Source: JBGANR01 sp044222225
Lineage (GTDB): Bacteria; Actinomycetota; Actinomycetes; Mycobacteriales; Mycobacteriaceae
Assembly: GCA_044222225.1 (NCBI GenBank)
Contig: JBGANR010000005.1
Location: forward strand, 62,001-126,000
Direction: 5' to 3'
Length of the DNA: 64,000 nt
In this document: positions 1-9,418 of the stretch, piece after piece
How positions within the stretch are numbered: the stretch's first letter is position 1
Layout of the letters: each line of letters starts with the position of its first letter
Position numbers and translations under genes: made by a program
Notes under the pieces: model-generated
The model's database searches: none
What the model was told of the DNA's origin: nothing
Seen by the model: the letters and a program-made list of their open reading frames with translations, nothing else

Positions 1-1111
1 CGGTGTCGAGACGGCGAACGACAAGCACTGCGGTCGACTCCCGAACCCACCGCAGAGACATGGGGCGGATCTCTTTCGATATCACACTGCGCCGGGCTAT
101 CGTCCGCGCGAGAACCTCGAAGCACGGCAATAAACCGGTGGCGGCCGGAGGCGGCGACGTCGGCAGGTCCCAGTAGACACCGCGGGATTCCGTATTCGGA
201 CGGTAGAAGGGTTCGAAATGCGGATTGAGATACACGGTCTCGACGCGTGATCCGGTTCGATCGACCTTGGAGACGCGCATGCCGCCGGGGCGCGTCCGGT
301 GAGTCACCCAGTCGAAATCGTCGGGCACCTCGACGCCGCCGACGTCACCGACGACAAAGCCTGCGAAGTTCCAGCCGCGCGCATGATCCCGACTCGGACC
401 GTCCACAGCCTCCACCAGATAGCCGGCCATTCCCTCCGGCAGCAGAAGGGTGCGCCAAGCGGTAGCGACGCGATACGGAATGTCGCACGACACGTCACCG
501 CCTGCCGACAGTCGACCTGAACAGATGCTCAATCTGAGCATCTGAGCGGGCTTCGACCCCGGGAACGTCCCGTCATCCTCGACGTTTCGAAGCCAGATAG
601 CGGCGTCGAGGGAAAGCAGGTCACCCTCGGGTGCGGAGAAACGCACCCGGATCGTCTCGTTTGAGGCCTGCTCGACGAGTTCGGCCACGCGTTCACGGAC
701 TTCGTCGGATGCCGGCCGCGTGTGGTTATGCAACGAATACTCGAGTGAACCGGCTTCTCCCACCGATTTCCCCGCCGCGAATGATGAGTCCGTGCTGGTC
801 AGCGGAATCTCCCGAGTGATCAACCTGTCATACGAGGCGGTGTAGTAGTGGGTTTCATCACCCTTCTGGACACAGATGATCGATCCACGCTCGAATGATT
901 GACCGATTCCGACGCCCGACTCGGGTACATGTGCGGGCGCCGCGTCCGATGTCGGATATCCGAATGCCCCGTGCTCACGTCCGTATCGGGAATAGAACTG
1001 CATGATCACCGCAGGAACATCGTATGTTCCGAGCATCGGATGCCGATAGGCCGACGACCCGTCCTCGAGATCGGTGACGGATACGCCGTAGGGTCGCCGG
1101 ACCGCCGCCGC
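1..1111 (-). pseudogene. LGFP-repeat protein, 5'-truncated, running off the left edge
   Basis: An uninterrupted minus-strand reading frame runs from just after an in-frame TGA (1114-1112) through position 1 and out of the window. Its first residues read as the end of one LGFP repeat (LEDGSSAYRHPMLGTYDV) followed by a second, nearly complete one (HGAFGYPTSD, then SFERGSIIC). LGFP repeats are typical of cell-envelope proteins of mycolate-containing actinobacteria. The rest, with segments such as AIWLRNVEDDGTFPG and HFEPFYRPNTESRGVYW, is not recognised. No signal peptide and no convincing start precede the repeats: the first ATG is at 1036 with no ribosome-binding site, and the frame opens in the middle of a repeat only about 35 nt after the carboxylase stop. 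I infer that the 5' part has been lost. A start at 1036 or 1003 giving a short form cannot be excluded. Confidence 0.6.
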
Positions 1112-1145
1112 TCAGATCGCGACGACGGTCCCGGCGACTCGCCCA

Positions 1146-4100
1146 TCAGCCCTGCAGCCGGGCCTCGATCTCGGCGATGATGCGCGGCCGGAGTTCGGCG
1201 GCCGGGATGACCGCGTCCACCGACCCGACCGTGACGGCCCGGCGGATGTCGTGCACCTTGTCGAACTCGGCGGCGACCTCGCCGAGCTTCTCGGCGCGCA
1301 CCGACGACCGGAGCTCGTCGAGCTCCGCGGTCAGCGCCGCGCGATCGGTGCCCGACGCCACGGCCGAACGCGTCTCCAGATCCCGGACCCGCGCATCGGC
1401 GGCGGTCCGGGCGTTGACCTCACCGGAGAACACCACGGCAGCCGCCGGAGCGCCGCCGAGCACCGAGGCGAAGGAGCCCTCCAGCGCGAGCACCGTCATG
1501 TTCGGGTTGAGCGCCTTGGAGAACACGACGAACGCGCCGCCGTGGTACCGGGAGATGACGCAGAACACGATCGGGCCCTCGAAGTTGACGATCGCGCGAC
1601 CGATCTCGGCGCCGTACTCCAGCTGCAGGCGACGCATCGACTCGGGCGAGCCGTCGAAGCCGGAGAGGTTGGCCAGCACGACGAGCGGCCGGTTGCCGCT
1701 GGCCGCGTTGATCGCGCGCGCCGCCTTCTTCGACGACCGCGGGAACAGCGTGCCCGCGGTGTAGGTGTCCGGGCCGTCGGTGGGAGGGAATCCACGCCGG
1801 GCCACACCCTGCGACTCGATGCCGAGCAGGCACACCGGGACGCCGCCGAGGTGCACGTCCTGCACGACGGCCGTCTCGGCGTCCGCCATTCCGGCCCAGC
1901 GTTCCAGCACGGGATGGTCCTGGTCGGACAGCGCCCGCATGACGGTCCGGATGTCGAACGGCTTCTTGCGGTCGGCGTTGGCGGCCGAGAAGATCTGGCC
2001 GACGGTGGTGAAGTCGCTGCCCGCGATGTCGTGCGGGAAGCTGGAGACGTCGCGGTCGGACGGGTCGGTCGTCTCCGAGCGCCGCGGCGACTTCTCCCCG
2101 GGCGCGATGTAGGTGTGGTCGTAGTACGACATGAGCACGCCGCGCGCGGCGGTCAGGTCCGGCGCCCAGTACTGCGCCTGACCGTTCGGGCCCATCACCC
2201 GGTCGTAGCCGCCGATGCCGAAGTTGTCCTCGGCCGAGACGCCACCCGAGAAGTCGAGGGACTGCTTGCCGGTGAGGACCATCGCCGAATCCGGCGTCAT
2301 GACGAGGATGCCCTTGGTGTGCATGAGCATCGTCGCCTCGGCGTTCCAGTACGGCTGCGCACCGACGTTGATGCCGGCCACGACGATGTTGATCTCGCCG
2401 CCGTCCTGGGTGAACTCGACGATCCGCTTGAGCGCCGCCGCCACCCAGTCCATGTTCTCGGTGCCCGACTCCATCGAGATCCGGGCACCGGCGGACAGCG
2501 CGTACCACTCCAGCGGCACCTGCATCCGTTCGGCCAGATCGAGCGCCGCGATGACGCGCCGGCACTCCGGCTCCGAGAGCGCGCCCAGCGACTTGGTCGG
2601 ATCGCCGAGCAGCACCACCCGGGTGATGCCGTCGGGATGCTGCCGGGTCGGCGTCGTGACGACACCCGCCACGATCGCCGCCGCGTTGCGTCCCTTAGGC
2701 CGGTCGACCGGCACCAGGGCGTTGTCGTCGTCGAGGTCGTGCTCGACGAACGTCCCGAGATGATCGGTCAGCTCGTACGGGTAGACGGTGTTCCGGCTGC
2801 TGGCGCGCAGCACCTTGAGCCGGTAGTCGTCGAGCGGCTCCACCGGGCCTTCGGGCGGGGCGCCGACGGTCACCTCGGCGGCGCCGGTGGGATCGAACGA
2901 GATCCGCCACGCGACCTTGGTCAGCTCCCGGGTCTCCGGGTCCCGACGCCGGGCGACGATGAGGACCTCCTCCAGGCCGGCGCCGGTCGTCGTCGGCAGC
3001 ACGTGGGCGCCGAGCATGTCCTGCTCGTCCTGGGTCATCTCGATCGGCGGCCAGACGTACATGACGATGCGGTTGGTGTTGAAGCGCTTGTTGCGCGGCC
3101 GCTGCTGCTGCGCCCGGCGCAGCGAATCGAGGCAGGTCGCGATGGTGTTCTCCGCCGTCGGCAGAGCCAGCAGCCGGCCGTCGTGCTCACGCAGCGGCTC
3201 GAGGTCGCGGACCTGCGCGAACGCGACCAGACGATCGTCGGCCGGGTTCTCCTTCGCGACGCAGCGGAAGAGGTAGATCTCCTCGTCGTCCGAGGACGGG
3301 AGCCGGGTCAGGTCGAACTTGCGCAGCCGCTCCATCTGCATCCGCTGTGCGATGTACGGGTGCAGGCCCCGGATCAGCCGGTCCTCGGCCATGCCCGCGG
3401 CCGCCCGGCGGAACGTGAAGTGGTGATGCATCACCGCGCCGCCGCTGCCCGCGACGGTCGCCGTGATCCGGTGCACCTGATGCGGCACGGCGTGCATGTC
3501 GAGGACGCGTTGCAGCGCCGCCGCCATCTCCTCGGAGTCCGCCGGCTGTCCCTCCCAGCCGATGTAGACGTCCGCGGCCACCGCCGACGTCTCGCGGGCG
3601 ATGTCGATGATCCCGGTCAGCGCGGCGTCGAGCGCGTCGAAACTCACCGCGGCGGCCACGAGGCTCGGCCCTCGGCGGTCGGCGATGACGAAGCCGTCCC
3701 GGGTACGGACGTCGGCCAGGTCCTTGTTGCCGTAGTACCGACGCGTCAACACCTCGAGCATCACGGTGTTGTCCTGTGATCCGCGCGTCAGCCGCTGGCC
3801 GAGGAGCCGCACCAGCGGCTCGGTGCTGCGCACCATGTCGGCGATGCGCTCGGCGCGATCAGGCGCCGCCGGATTCGCGTCGAGGTATCGCAGCTGCTTG
3901 CGGACGTTCGTGTAGACCCGCGCGCGGTTGCGGCGGAGCAGCGGCAGGCCGTACCAGGCGTAGACGACGCCGCGCGCCAGATCGGAGATGACTGGGAAGC
4001 GCGATTGCGTCGCGGCCACCAGGCGCTCCAGCGCCAGCCCGACGGGCTCCCGCAGCGCCTCGCCGGGCAGGGGCTCGCGCAGCCACGCACGCAGCAGCGT

Positions 4101-6590
4101 CGTGACGGCCGTGACGGTGTCGGACGGCCGCTGCAGGGCGAGGAAGATGCGGAAGACGGCCGCCTCGAGCTCGGGGGTGCGATCCAGCTCGGTCACGCCG
4201 TAGTGTCCGAGCGCCTTCGCGAGCTTGGCCTGGAACGACTCGGGCAGACCGGCCCGCTCGACGTCGAGGCTCTGCAGATAGACGTGGAAGTACTCACGGG
4301 CGCTGTGGACGTGGCCGAGCGGGCCGTCGTCGGACGAGCGCTTGTGACTCAGCTCGGCGAGGTCGGTGAAGACGTCGATGAGGTCGAGCTCCTCGCGCAG
4401 CGGCCGGTCGCCCTCCTCGATGGCCGCCCGCCGCGCCGCCAGGTAGTCGTCGAGGATGCGGCGCTCGTCATGGGGGTCGACGTCGAAGCCCAGCAGCAGG
4501 CTGCGCAGATCCTCCTGACCGCGGGCGGTGCGCTCACCCGGCTCGACGTCCGCAGGCGCAGCCGGCAGATCGAGCTCGACCGTCTCGACCTCGGGGGCGT
4601 CGTCCTCGTCGTCATCGGAGATCAGCTCCAGCCGCAGCAGCGGCGCTCCGGTCTCCACCTGACTGCCGACGGTGACCGTGCACTCCTTGAGCCGGGACTT
4701 GAACGGCGCGCGCAACACCGTCTCCATCTTCATGCTCTCCAGCACCAGGACGGGATCGCCGGCCTCGAGCTCGGCGCCGACCGCCACCGGGGTCGCGACG
4801 ACGAGCGCGGGCGCCGGCGAGCGGACGACGCCGCCCTCGTCGCGCCGAACGCGGTGCGTCACACCGTCGACGTCGATGAGGTGCACCGGTCCGTGCGTGC
4901 CCGTGGTCAGGCGGTACCGGACGCCGTTGACGACGACCTGGCCCGCGTGCCGATCGAAACGCTCCAGGTCGACGTCGGCCGTGTGGACGTCGCCGCCCGC
5001 CTCGATGCCGATACGGAACCGGTGCGCACCGATCCGCGCGACGCGCACCCGGTAGGTCGCGCCGCGCAACTCCAGATCGAGCGGTCGACCGCTCGTGTGC
5101 TGCACCTGCGGACGTCCGCCGGCGGCCGTCGACAGCAGTCGCTGCCGCTCGATCCGCTCCTCGTCCTCGTAGACGTCGATCGCCGCCACGGCGAGCGCGA
5201 TCGCCGAGTGCTGGTGCGAGACGAGCCGGCCCTCGCCGCGGACGCGGTCGATCCAGCCGGTGTCGGCGCTGCCGTCGATCACCTCCGGCTGGTTCAGCAG
5301 GTCGAGCACGAAGCTCTTGTTGGTGGCGCCGCCCTCGATGATGACCTTCGTCTGCGCCACCGCCCGGCGCAACCGGCCGAGCGCCTGCTCGCGGTCGTGG
5401 CCGTAGGCGATGATCTTGGCGATCATCGAGTCGAAGTCGGCCGGGATCGTGTCGCCCGCGCTGACGCCGGTGTCGACACGGATGCCCGGGCCGGCGGGCA
5501 GGTCGAGCCTGGCGATGCGGCCCGGGGCGGGCGCGAAGTCGCGGTCGGGATCCTCGGCGTTGAGCCGGGCCTCGACGGCGTGACCGCGCTCGAGCGGCCG
5601 ATCGCCGACGAGGCGGTTGCCGGAGGCAACCGAGATCTGCGCGCGGACCAGGTCGAATCCGGTGGTGCACTCGGTGATCGGGTGCTCGACCTGCAGGCGG
5701 GTGTTGACCTCGAGGAAGGCGAACAGCTCGTCGCCCGGGTGGTAGAGGAACTCGACCGTGGCGGCGCCGCAGTAGCCGACCGCCACCGCCAGTCGCTCGG
5801 CGGACGTCTTGAGCTCGGCGACCTGGTCGGGGCGCAGCACCGGCGAGGCCGACTCCTCGATGACCTTCTGATTGCGGCGCTGCACCGAGCAGTCGCGGAC
5901 GCCGAGCGCCCACGCCGTGCCCTGACCGTCGGCGATCACCTGGACCTCGACGTGCCGGGCGCCCGTCACGAGACGCTCCAGGAAGACCACCGGGCTGCCG
6001 AACGCGCGTGCCGCCTCCTGGCGGGTGCGCTCATAGGCGTCGACGAGTTCGGCCTCGTTGGTGATGACGCGGATGCCGCGACCGCCGCCGCCCGCGGTGG
6101 CCTTGAGCATGAGCGGATAGCCGATCCGCGCGGCTTCGTCGATGGCCGCCTCGATGCTCGGCACGGGACCGCGGCTCCACGGCGCGACGGGCACGCCGAC
6201 CTCCTCGGCGATGAGCTTGGCGCCGATCTTGTCGCCCAGCTTGCGCATCGCGTCGGCACTCGGGCCGATGAAGGTGACGCCGATCCGATCGCACAGTTCG
6301 GCGAACGCCGGGTCCTCGGCGACGAAGCCCCAGCCGACCCACGCCGCGTCGGCGCCGGTCTCCAGCAGTGCGCGCTCGAGCACTTCGAGGTTCAGATACG
6401 GACGCGCCGCCGCCGGGCCGAGGTCGTAGGCGATGTCGGCCTCGCGGACGAAGGTCGCGGTCCGATCCACGTCGGTGTGCAGAGCGATGGTGTCGATCTG
6501 CTGTCCGGTCTCCGCGGACAGATCCCGGACGGCATGGATGAGGCGCATGGCCGCCTCTCCGCGGTTGACGATCGCGATACTGCTGAACAC
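1146..6590 (-). CDS. Single-chain (eukaryote-type) acetyl/acyl-CoA carboxylase
   Basis: All three activities of an acyl-CoA carboxylase lie on one chain of about 1814 residues. The N-terminal biotin carboxylase begins SSIAIVNRGEAAMRL and has the ATP-grasp glycine loop KATAGGGGRGIR. A biotin-carrier domain carries the motif ESMKMET with the biotin lysine near residue 621. A long central region of about 600 residues follows, then a C-terminal carboxyltransferase (VLTGKQSLDFSGG, GIGGYDRVMGPNGQAQYW, YHGGAFVVFSKALNP). This order matches eukaryotic ACC rather than the usual separate AccA3/AccD subunits of this order. The product should be malonyl-CoA or a longer carboxy-acyl-CoA; the sequence does not settle the substrate. 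I chose the GTG at 6590 over an ATG 69 nt upstream because AGAGAGGG lies just before it and the conserved fold starts there. No partner gene is adjacent. Confidence 0.88.
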   Translation of the reverse strand: MFSSIAIVNRGEAAMRLIHAVRDLSAETGQQIDTIALHTDVDRTATFVREADIAYDLGPAAARPYLNLEVLERALLETGADAAWVGWGFVAEDPAFAELCDRIGVTFIGPSADAMRKLGDKIGAKLIAEEVGVPVAPWSRGPVPSIEAAIDEAARIGYPLMLKATAGGGGRGIRVITNEAELVDAYERTRQEAARAFGSPVVFLERLVTGARHVEVQVIADGQGTAWALGVRDCSVQRRNQKVIEESASPVLRPDQVAELKTSAERLAVAVGYCGAATVEFLYHPGDELFAFLEVNTRLQVEHPITECTTGFDLVRAQISVASGNRLVGDRPLERGHAVEARLNAEDPDRDFAPAPGRIARLDLPAGPGIRVDTGVSAGDTIPADFDSMIAKIIAYGHDREQALGRLRRAVAQTKVIIEGGATNKSFVLDLLNQPEVIDGSADTGWIDRVRGEGRLVSHQHSAIALAVAAIDVYEDEERIERQRLLSTAAGGRPQVQHTSGRPLDLELRGATYRVRVARIGAHRFRIGIEAGGDVHTADVDLERFDRHAGQVVVNGVRYRLTTGTHGPVHLIDVDGVTHRVRRDEGGVVRSPAPALVVATPVAVGAELEAGDPVLVLESMKMETVLRAPFKSRLKECTVTVGSQVETGAPLLRLELISDDDEDDAPEVETVELDLPAAPADVEPGERTARGQEDLRSLLLGFDVDPHDERRILDDYLAARRAAIEEGDRPLREELDLIDVFTDLAELSHKRSSDDGPLGHVHSAREYFHVYLQSLDVERAGLPESFQAKLAKALGHYGVTELDRTPELEAAVFRIFLALQRPSDTVTAVTTLLRAWLREPLPGEALREPVGLALERLVAATQSRFPVISDLARGVVYAWYGLPLLRRNRARVYTNVRKQLRYLDANPAAPDRAERIADMVRSTEPLVRLLGQRLTRGSQDNTVMLEVLTRRYYGNKDLADVRTRDGFVIADRRGPSLVAAAVSFDALDAALTGIIDIARETSAVAADVYIGWEGQPADSEEMAAALQRVLDMHAVPHQVHRITATVAGSGGAVMHHHFTFRRAAAGMAEDRLIRGLHPYIAQRMQMERLRKFDLTRLPSSDDEEIYLFRCVAKENPADDRLVAFAQVRDLEPLREHDGRLLALPTAENTIATCLDSLRRAQQQRPRNKRFNTNRIVMYVWPPIEMTQDEQDMLGAHVLPTTTGAGLEEVLIVARRRDPETRELTKVAWRISFDPTGAAEVTVGAPPEGPVEPLDDYRLKVLRASSRNTVYPYELTDHLGTFVEHDLDDDNALVPVDRPKGRNAAAIVAGVVTTPTRQHPDGITRVVLLGDPTKSLGALSEPECRRVIAALDLAERMQVPLEWYALSAGARISMESGTENMDWVAAALKRIVEFTQDGGEINIVVAGINVGAQPYWNAEATMLMHTKGILVMTPDSAMVLTGKQSLDFSGGVSAEDNFGIGGYDRVMGPNGQAQYWAPDLTAARGVLMSYYDHTYIAPGEKSPRRSETTDPSDRDVSSFPHDIAGSDFTTVGQIFSAANADRKKPFDIRTVMRALSDQDHPVLERWAGMADAETAVVQDVHLGGVPVCLLGIESQGVARRGFPPTDGPDTYTAGTLFPRSSKKAARAINAASGNRPLVVLANLSGFDGSPESMRRLQLEYGAEIGRAIVNFEGPIVFCVISRYHGGAFVVFSKALNPNMTVLALEGSFASVLGGAPAAAVVFSGEVNARTAADARVRDLETRSAVASGTDRAALTAELDELRSSVRAEKLGEVAAEFDKVHDIRRAVTVGSVDAVIPAAELRPRIIAEIEARLQG

Positions 6591-6982
6591 TCGGCGGTTC
6601 CCTCTCTCTACAAGCACCTGCCCGCCCGTCGGGCTGCCTCGCGACCACGGCCGGTTCACGGGGTCGATTCGACCTCGCTCGCCACACCGGGTGCGCTCTC
6701 TTCACATATGTGTGTACAGCCTGCGAGCGCTACTCGCCCGTACCTTCGGCCAGGCGCCTGCGGACGCGTTCCCTGCGCGAGGTGCCCGCTGCGGCTCGAT
6801 TGTGCGTCTCACCTGCTGAAACGAACGCCGAAGGGCGGCCGGAGGACGATCCGGGTCTGATCGGCCCCCGACGGCCGAACGATCTGCGGAGTGTCGACGG
6901 CTTCTCCTATCCTCGACGCCAGAGACGCGGCGGGTGATGCCCGTCCACCGATCGGTCGATCGGCCTCGCGGAAGGGAGTCCG
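6591..6982. other. Intergenic region between divergent carboxylase and DUF4345 genes
   Basis: About 390 bp without a credible gene. It should hold the two divergent promoters. The only clear structure is a perfect 10-bp palindrome at 6703. No riboswitch or tRNA fold was recognised. Confidence 0.5.
6703..6712. promoter_or_regulatory. Palindrome CACATATGTG, possible operator of the carboxylase gene
   Basis: A perfect 10-bp inverted repeat in an otherwise GC-rich spacer, about 110 bp upstream of the carboxylase start. It could be a dimeric repressor site. There is no regulator gene next to it, so this is inference only. Confidence 0.3.
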
Positions 6983-7345
6983 ATGAACCTTGCGGTCGCG
7001 ACGGTCGCCGTGTTCTTCGCCGGCATGGGTGTGGTGGCTCTCCTACGTCCCGCGCTCGTCTGGGCTCCGTTCGGCGCCACACCGGGCACGCCCGAGGCGC
7101 GCAACGAGATCCGTGCCGTCTACGGCGGGTTCGGTGTCGCCATCGCGATCCTGCTCGTCGTCACCGACGACGCCGAGGCCGCGTTCCGCGACGGTGTGCT
7201 CGTCACGGTCGCCGTCGCGCTGTTCGGCATGGCCGCCGGCCGGGTGCTCGGCGCCGTCGCCGAACCGAGGGCGCTGTTGCACGCTCCCGGGCTCTTCCTC
7301 GTCGTCGAGCTCGGGCTCGCCGGGCTGCTGATGGTCGCTCGGTGA
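6983..7345 (+). CDS. DUF4345-like small membrane protein
   Basis: A 120-residue hydrophobic protein with about four membrane segments (near residues 2-22, 45-63, 73-92 and 100-118) and conserved polar turns (PGTPEARNEIRAVYGG). Size and layout fit the DUF4345 family of uncharacterised integral membrane proteins. The start is fixed by GGAAGGGAG six bases before the ATG. It is followed after 52 bp by another gene of unknown role on the same strand. No enzymatic motif is visible. Confidence 0.7.
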   Translation: MNLAVATVAVFFAGMGVVALLRPALVWAPFGATPGTPEARNEIRAVYGGFGVAIAILLVVTDDAEAAFRDGVLVTVAVALFGMAAGRVLGAVAEPRALLHAPGLFLVVELGLAGLLMVAR

Positions 7346-7397
7346 TCGCGCATCGCATGTCCGCCCGCCGTCGGATCTGCCCGTCGAGAGGCGTCTC

Positions 7398-8258
7398 ATG
7401 AACCGATCGGCGGCGGAGGCCGCGGACGTCGCCGTCGCGTCCGTCATCGACGATCCGCTCGGGCGGCTGGCTCTGCTGCGCGAGATCTACGCGACACCGG
7501 GCGGCGGACGCCGGAGACGTCTTCCCTATCGCCGTGCGGCGTCGGCGTTCATGGGCTGGCAACTGCGTCGCGGCCTGCTCAACGCGTCGGACGATCCGGC
7601 CCCGGGTAGCGCGTGGTGGCGTGCCGTCAACGCCGCGCTCGTCCGAGACAGCTACGAGGCCAGGGAACTCGCGCTCGGCCGGTCGGGTCCGCCCAGCACC
7701 CGCGGCGCGGCCGCCACCCTCGAGTTCGTCCACCGGCCGACCGCCCGCAGCTGGTACCACGCGCACAACACCACCATCGCCACGGCGTATCTGGCCCACG
7801 AGGACCTCGCCCGGTCGGAAGGCCGAGTGGAGCGGTTCTTTCTCAACCTCGTGCTGGTCAGGGTGCTCTATGCGCACGCACTCGTGGCCGCACCGCGACT
7901 CGCCCTCGGTCCGCTCGCACCGCTGAGCCCGATCCTGGGCGACCCGAGGCTCGGCATGACCGGCATGTTCCTCTCGCTCTCGCGAGTGCTCCCCGACAGG
8001 TATCCACTGGGCGACGACGTCGAGCGGCACATCGAACGGGAACACGGTTTCGGCCATCTGCTCGACGTCGGCGTCATCACGCCGCGGATCGGGCTCCTGT
8101 ACGACTGGTCGGCCACCGAGCTGGGCATCCCCGGACTCCGCGAGCGCCTCGACGGCGCCGTCCCCTGCTACGCGTGGGATCCGGCCGACGCCGACGTCTG
8201 GCATCCGCCCGCCCGGCTGTGGGCGCGCTGCGCCCGCCGGACGCTACGACCTCGCTGA
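7398..8258 (+). CDS. Conserved hypothetical protein, unknown function
   Basis: A 286-residue protein rich in Arg and Ala. It has a hydrophobic middle (RFFLNLVLVRVLYAHALVAA) and several aromatic/His patches (RSWYHAHNTTIATAYLAHED, LYDWSATELGIPGL). No signal peptide, cofactor motif or known domain is recognised. It sits 25 bp upstream of cobG on the same strand, but cobG appears to have its own promoter in that gap, so a role in cobalamin synthesis does not follow. The codon use and GC content fit a genuine gene of this genome. Confidence 0.6.
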   Translation: MNRSAAEAADVAVASVIDDPLGRLALLREIYATPGGGRRRRLPYRRAASAFMGWQLRRGLLNASDDPAPGSAWWRAVNAALVRDSYEARELALGRSGPPSTRGAAATLEFVHRPTARSWYHAHNTTIATAYLAHEDLARSEGRVERFFLNLVLVRVLYAHALVAAPRLALGPLAPLSPILGDPRLGMTGMFLSLSRVLPDRYPLGDDVERHIEREHGFGHLLDVGVITPRIGLLYDWSATELGIPGLRERLDGAVPCYAWDPADADVWHPPARLWARCARRTLRPR

Positions 8259-8271
8259 CATCGCCCGGCGC

Positions 8272-8277
8272 TACCGT
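8272..8277 (+). promoter_or_regulatory. Leaderless -10 box of cobG
   Basis: TACCGT lies exactly six bases before the ATG of cobG, and no Shine-Dalgarno sequence is present. The spacing matches leaderless transcripts common in actinobacteria, where transcription begins at the start codon. Confidence 0.5.
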
Positions 8278-8283
8278 GGCCTC

Positions 8284-9411
8284 ATGCCCGAACCCGACCG
8301 CTGCCCCGGCGTGCTGCGCACCCACACGGCCGTCGACGGCGAGCTCGCCCGGGTCCGGCTGCCGGGCGGCCGGATCGCACCGGCCGCGCTCGACGCGCTC
8401 GTCGACGTCGCCCGTGATCTCGGCGACGGCCACCTCGAGCTCACCTCCCGCGGCAACATCCAGCTCCGAGCGCTCACCGATCCCGTCGCGGCCGCGACGC
8501 GGATCGCCGCCGCCGGCCTCGTCCCGGCCAACGAGGCGGCGCACAACATCCTCGCCTCACCGCTGTCCGGGCTGGTCGGCGGTCTGACCGACGTCCGGCC
8601 GCTCATCGCGGAGCTCTCGACGCTGCTCGCCGCCGACCCGGCGTTCGGCGTCCTTTCCGGACGGTTCCTGTTCGCCGTCGACGACGGCCGCGGCGACGTC
8701 CTGCGCCACGGTCCCGACCTGGCGATTCAGGCTGAACCGGGCGGGCACGTCCGACTTCACCTCGCCGGGACGCCGACCGGCACCACCGCCGCACTCGCCG
8801 GCGCCGCCGCGCTCCTCGCCGATACGGCCCAGAGGTTCCTCGCCATCGCCGCGGGCCGCTGGCGAGTCACCGATCTCACCGACGACGAGCGGGCCCGACT
8901 GGCCGGTCCGAGTCCCTCGCTCCCCGGATGTCCGTCTATACGGCCCGCCGAGGAGATTATTGTCACGGCGGCCCGCATAGCCGGACATCCGGGGAGGGAC
9001 GACCCGCGGATCGGCTGGCTCCCCCAAGACGACGGCGGCGTGACGCTCGGCGGCCTGGTTCCGTTCGGCCGCATCCCCGAGCCGATCGCGCGGGTGCTCG
9101 CGGCCGTCGGCGTCGACGTCGTGTTCACCCCCGAGCGGGAGATCCTGCTCGGCGGGCTCGACGACGGCGTCGCCGAGGCCGTCGTCCGGGTGCTCGCGCC
9201 GATGGGCGTGGTGTTCGACGCGGCGTCGCCGTGGCGGCACGTCTCGGCCTGCGCGGGCGGCAACGGCTGCGGCCGCACCGATGTCGACGTCCGCGCCGCG
9301 GCAGCGGCGAGCGTCGCCGACGGAACCGCGGAGCGCGAGCACTGGATCGGCTGCGAACGCGCGTGCGGGCGGCCGCGGGCACCGCACCTGCTGCGGACGC
9401 CGGTACGCTGA
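8284..9411 (+). CDS. cobG: Precorrin-3B synthase CobG
   Basis: CobG belongs to the sulfite/nitrite-reductase-like family and is the oxygen-dependent enzyme that makes precorrin-3B in aerobic cobalamin synthesis. The 375-residue protein has the family start (LTSRGNIQLRAL) and four C-terminal cysteines that can hold a 4Fe-4S cluster (C323, C329, C357, C361; motifs CAGGNGCGRT and GCERACGRP). It opens the + strand cobG-cobH-cobIJ run and lies 7 nt before cobH. The oddity is a 76-bp palindromic repeat (8921-8996) inside the coding sequence and in frame. It encodes roughly LPGCPSIRPAEEIIVTAARI in the linker before the second half (IGWLPQDDGGVTLGG). Both halves remain intact, so the protein is probably still functional. 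Confidence 0.9.
   Translation: MPEPDRCPGVLRTHTAVDGELARVRLPGGRIAPAALDALVDVARDLGDGHLELTSRGNIQLRALTDPVAAATRIAAAGLVPANEAAHNILASPLSGLVGGLTDVRPLIAELSTLLAADPAFGVLSGRFLFAVDDGRGDVLRHGPDLAIQAEPGGHVRLHLAGTPTGTTAALAGAAALLADTAQRFLAIAAGRWRVTDLTDDERARLAGPSPSLPGCPSIRPAEEIIVTAARIAGHPGRDDPRIGWLPQDDGGVTLGGLVPFGRIPEPIARVLAAVGVDVVFTPEREILLGGLDDGVAEAVVRVLAPMGVVFDAASPWRHVSACAGGNGCGRTDVDVRAAAAASVADGTAEREHWIGCERACGRPRAPHLLRTPVR
8921..8996 (+). repeat. Palindromic element, copy 1, in frame inside cobG
   Basis: The outer arms TCCCCGGATGTCCG and CGGACATCCGGGGA are perfect inverted repeats. Inside them are CTAT/ATAG and CGCCG/CGGCG arms around the loop AGGAGATTATTGTCA. The same loop and arms recur at 57276 and, inverted, at 15403. 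Here the element adds about 25 codons without a stop. Where copy 4 has A-T and CTGAG/CTCAG, this copy has G-C and CTAT/ATAG, so base-pairing is largely kept. Confidence 0.9.
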
Positions 9412-9418
9412 TCGGCCG

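Noticed and set aside
4005..6860. Long open frame of 951 codons antisense to the carboxylase gene
   Set aside because: It is a GC-rich shadow: no domain, biased Arg/Asp/Val composition, and the opposite strand has clear carboxylase motifs.
8283..8284. Cobalamin riboswitch before cobG
   Set aside because: Only 25 bp separate cobG from the preceding gene, and a leaderless -10 box fits there; no B12-box or riboswitch fold was seen.
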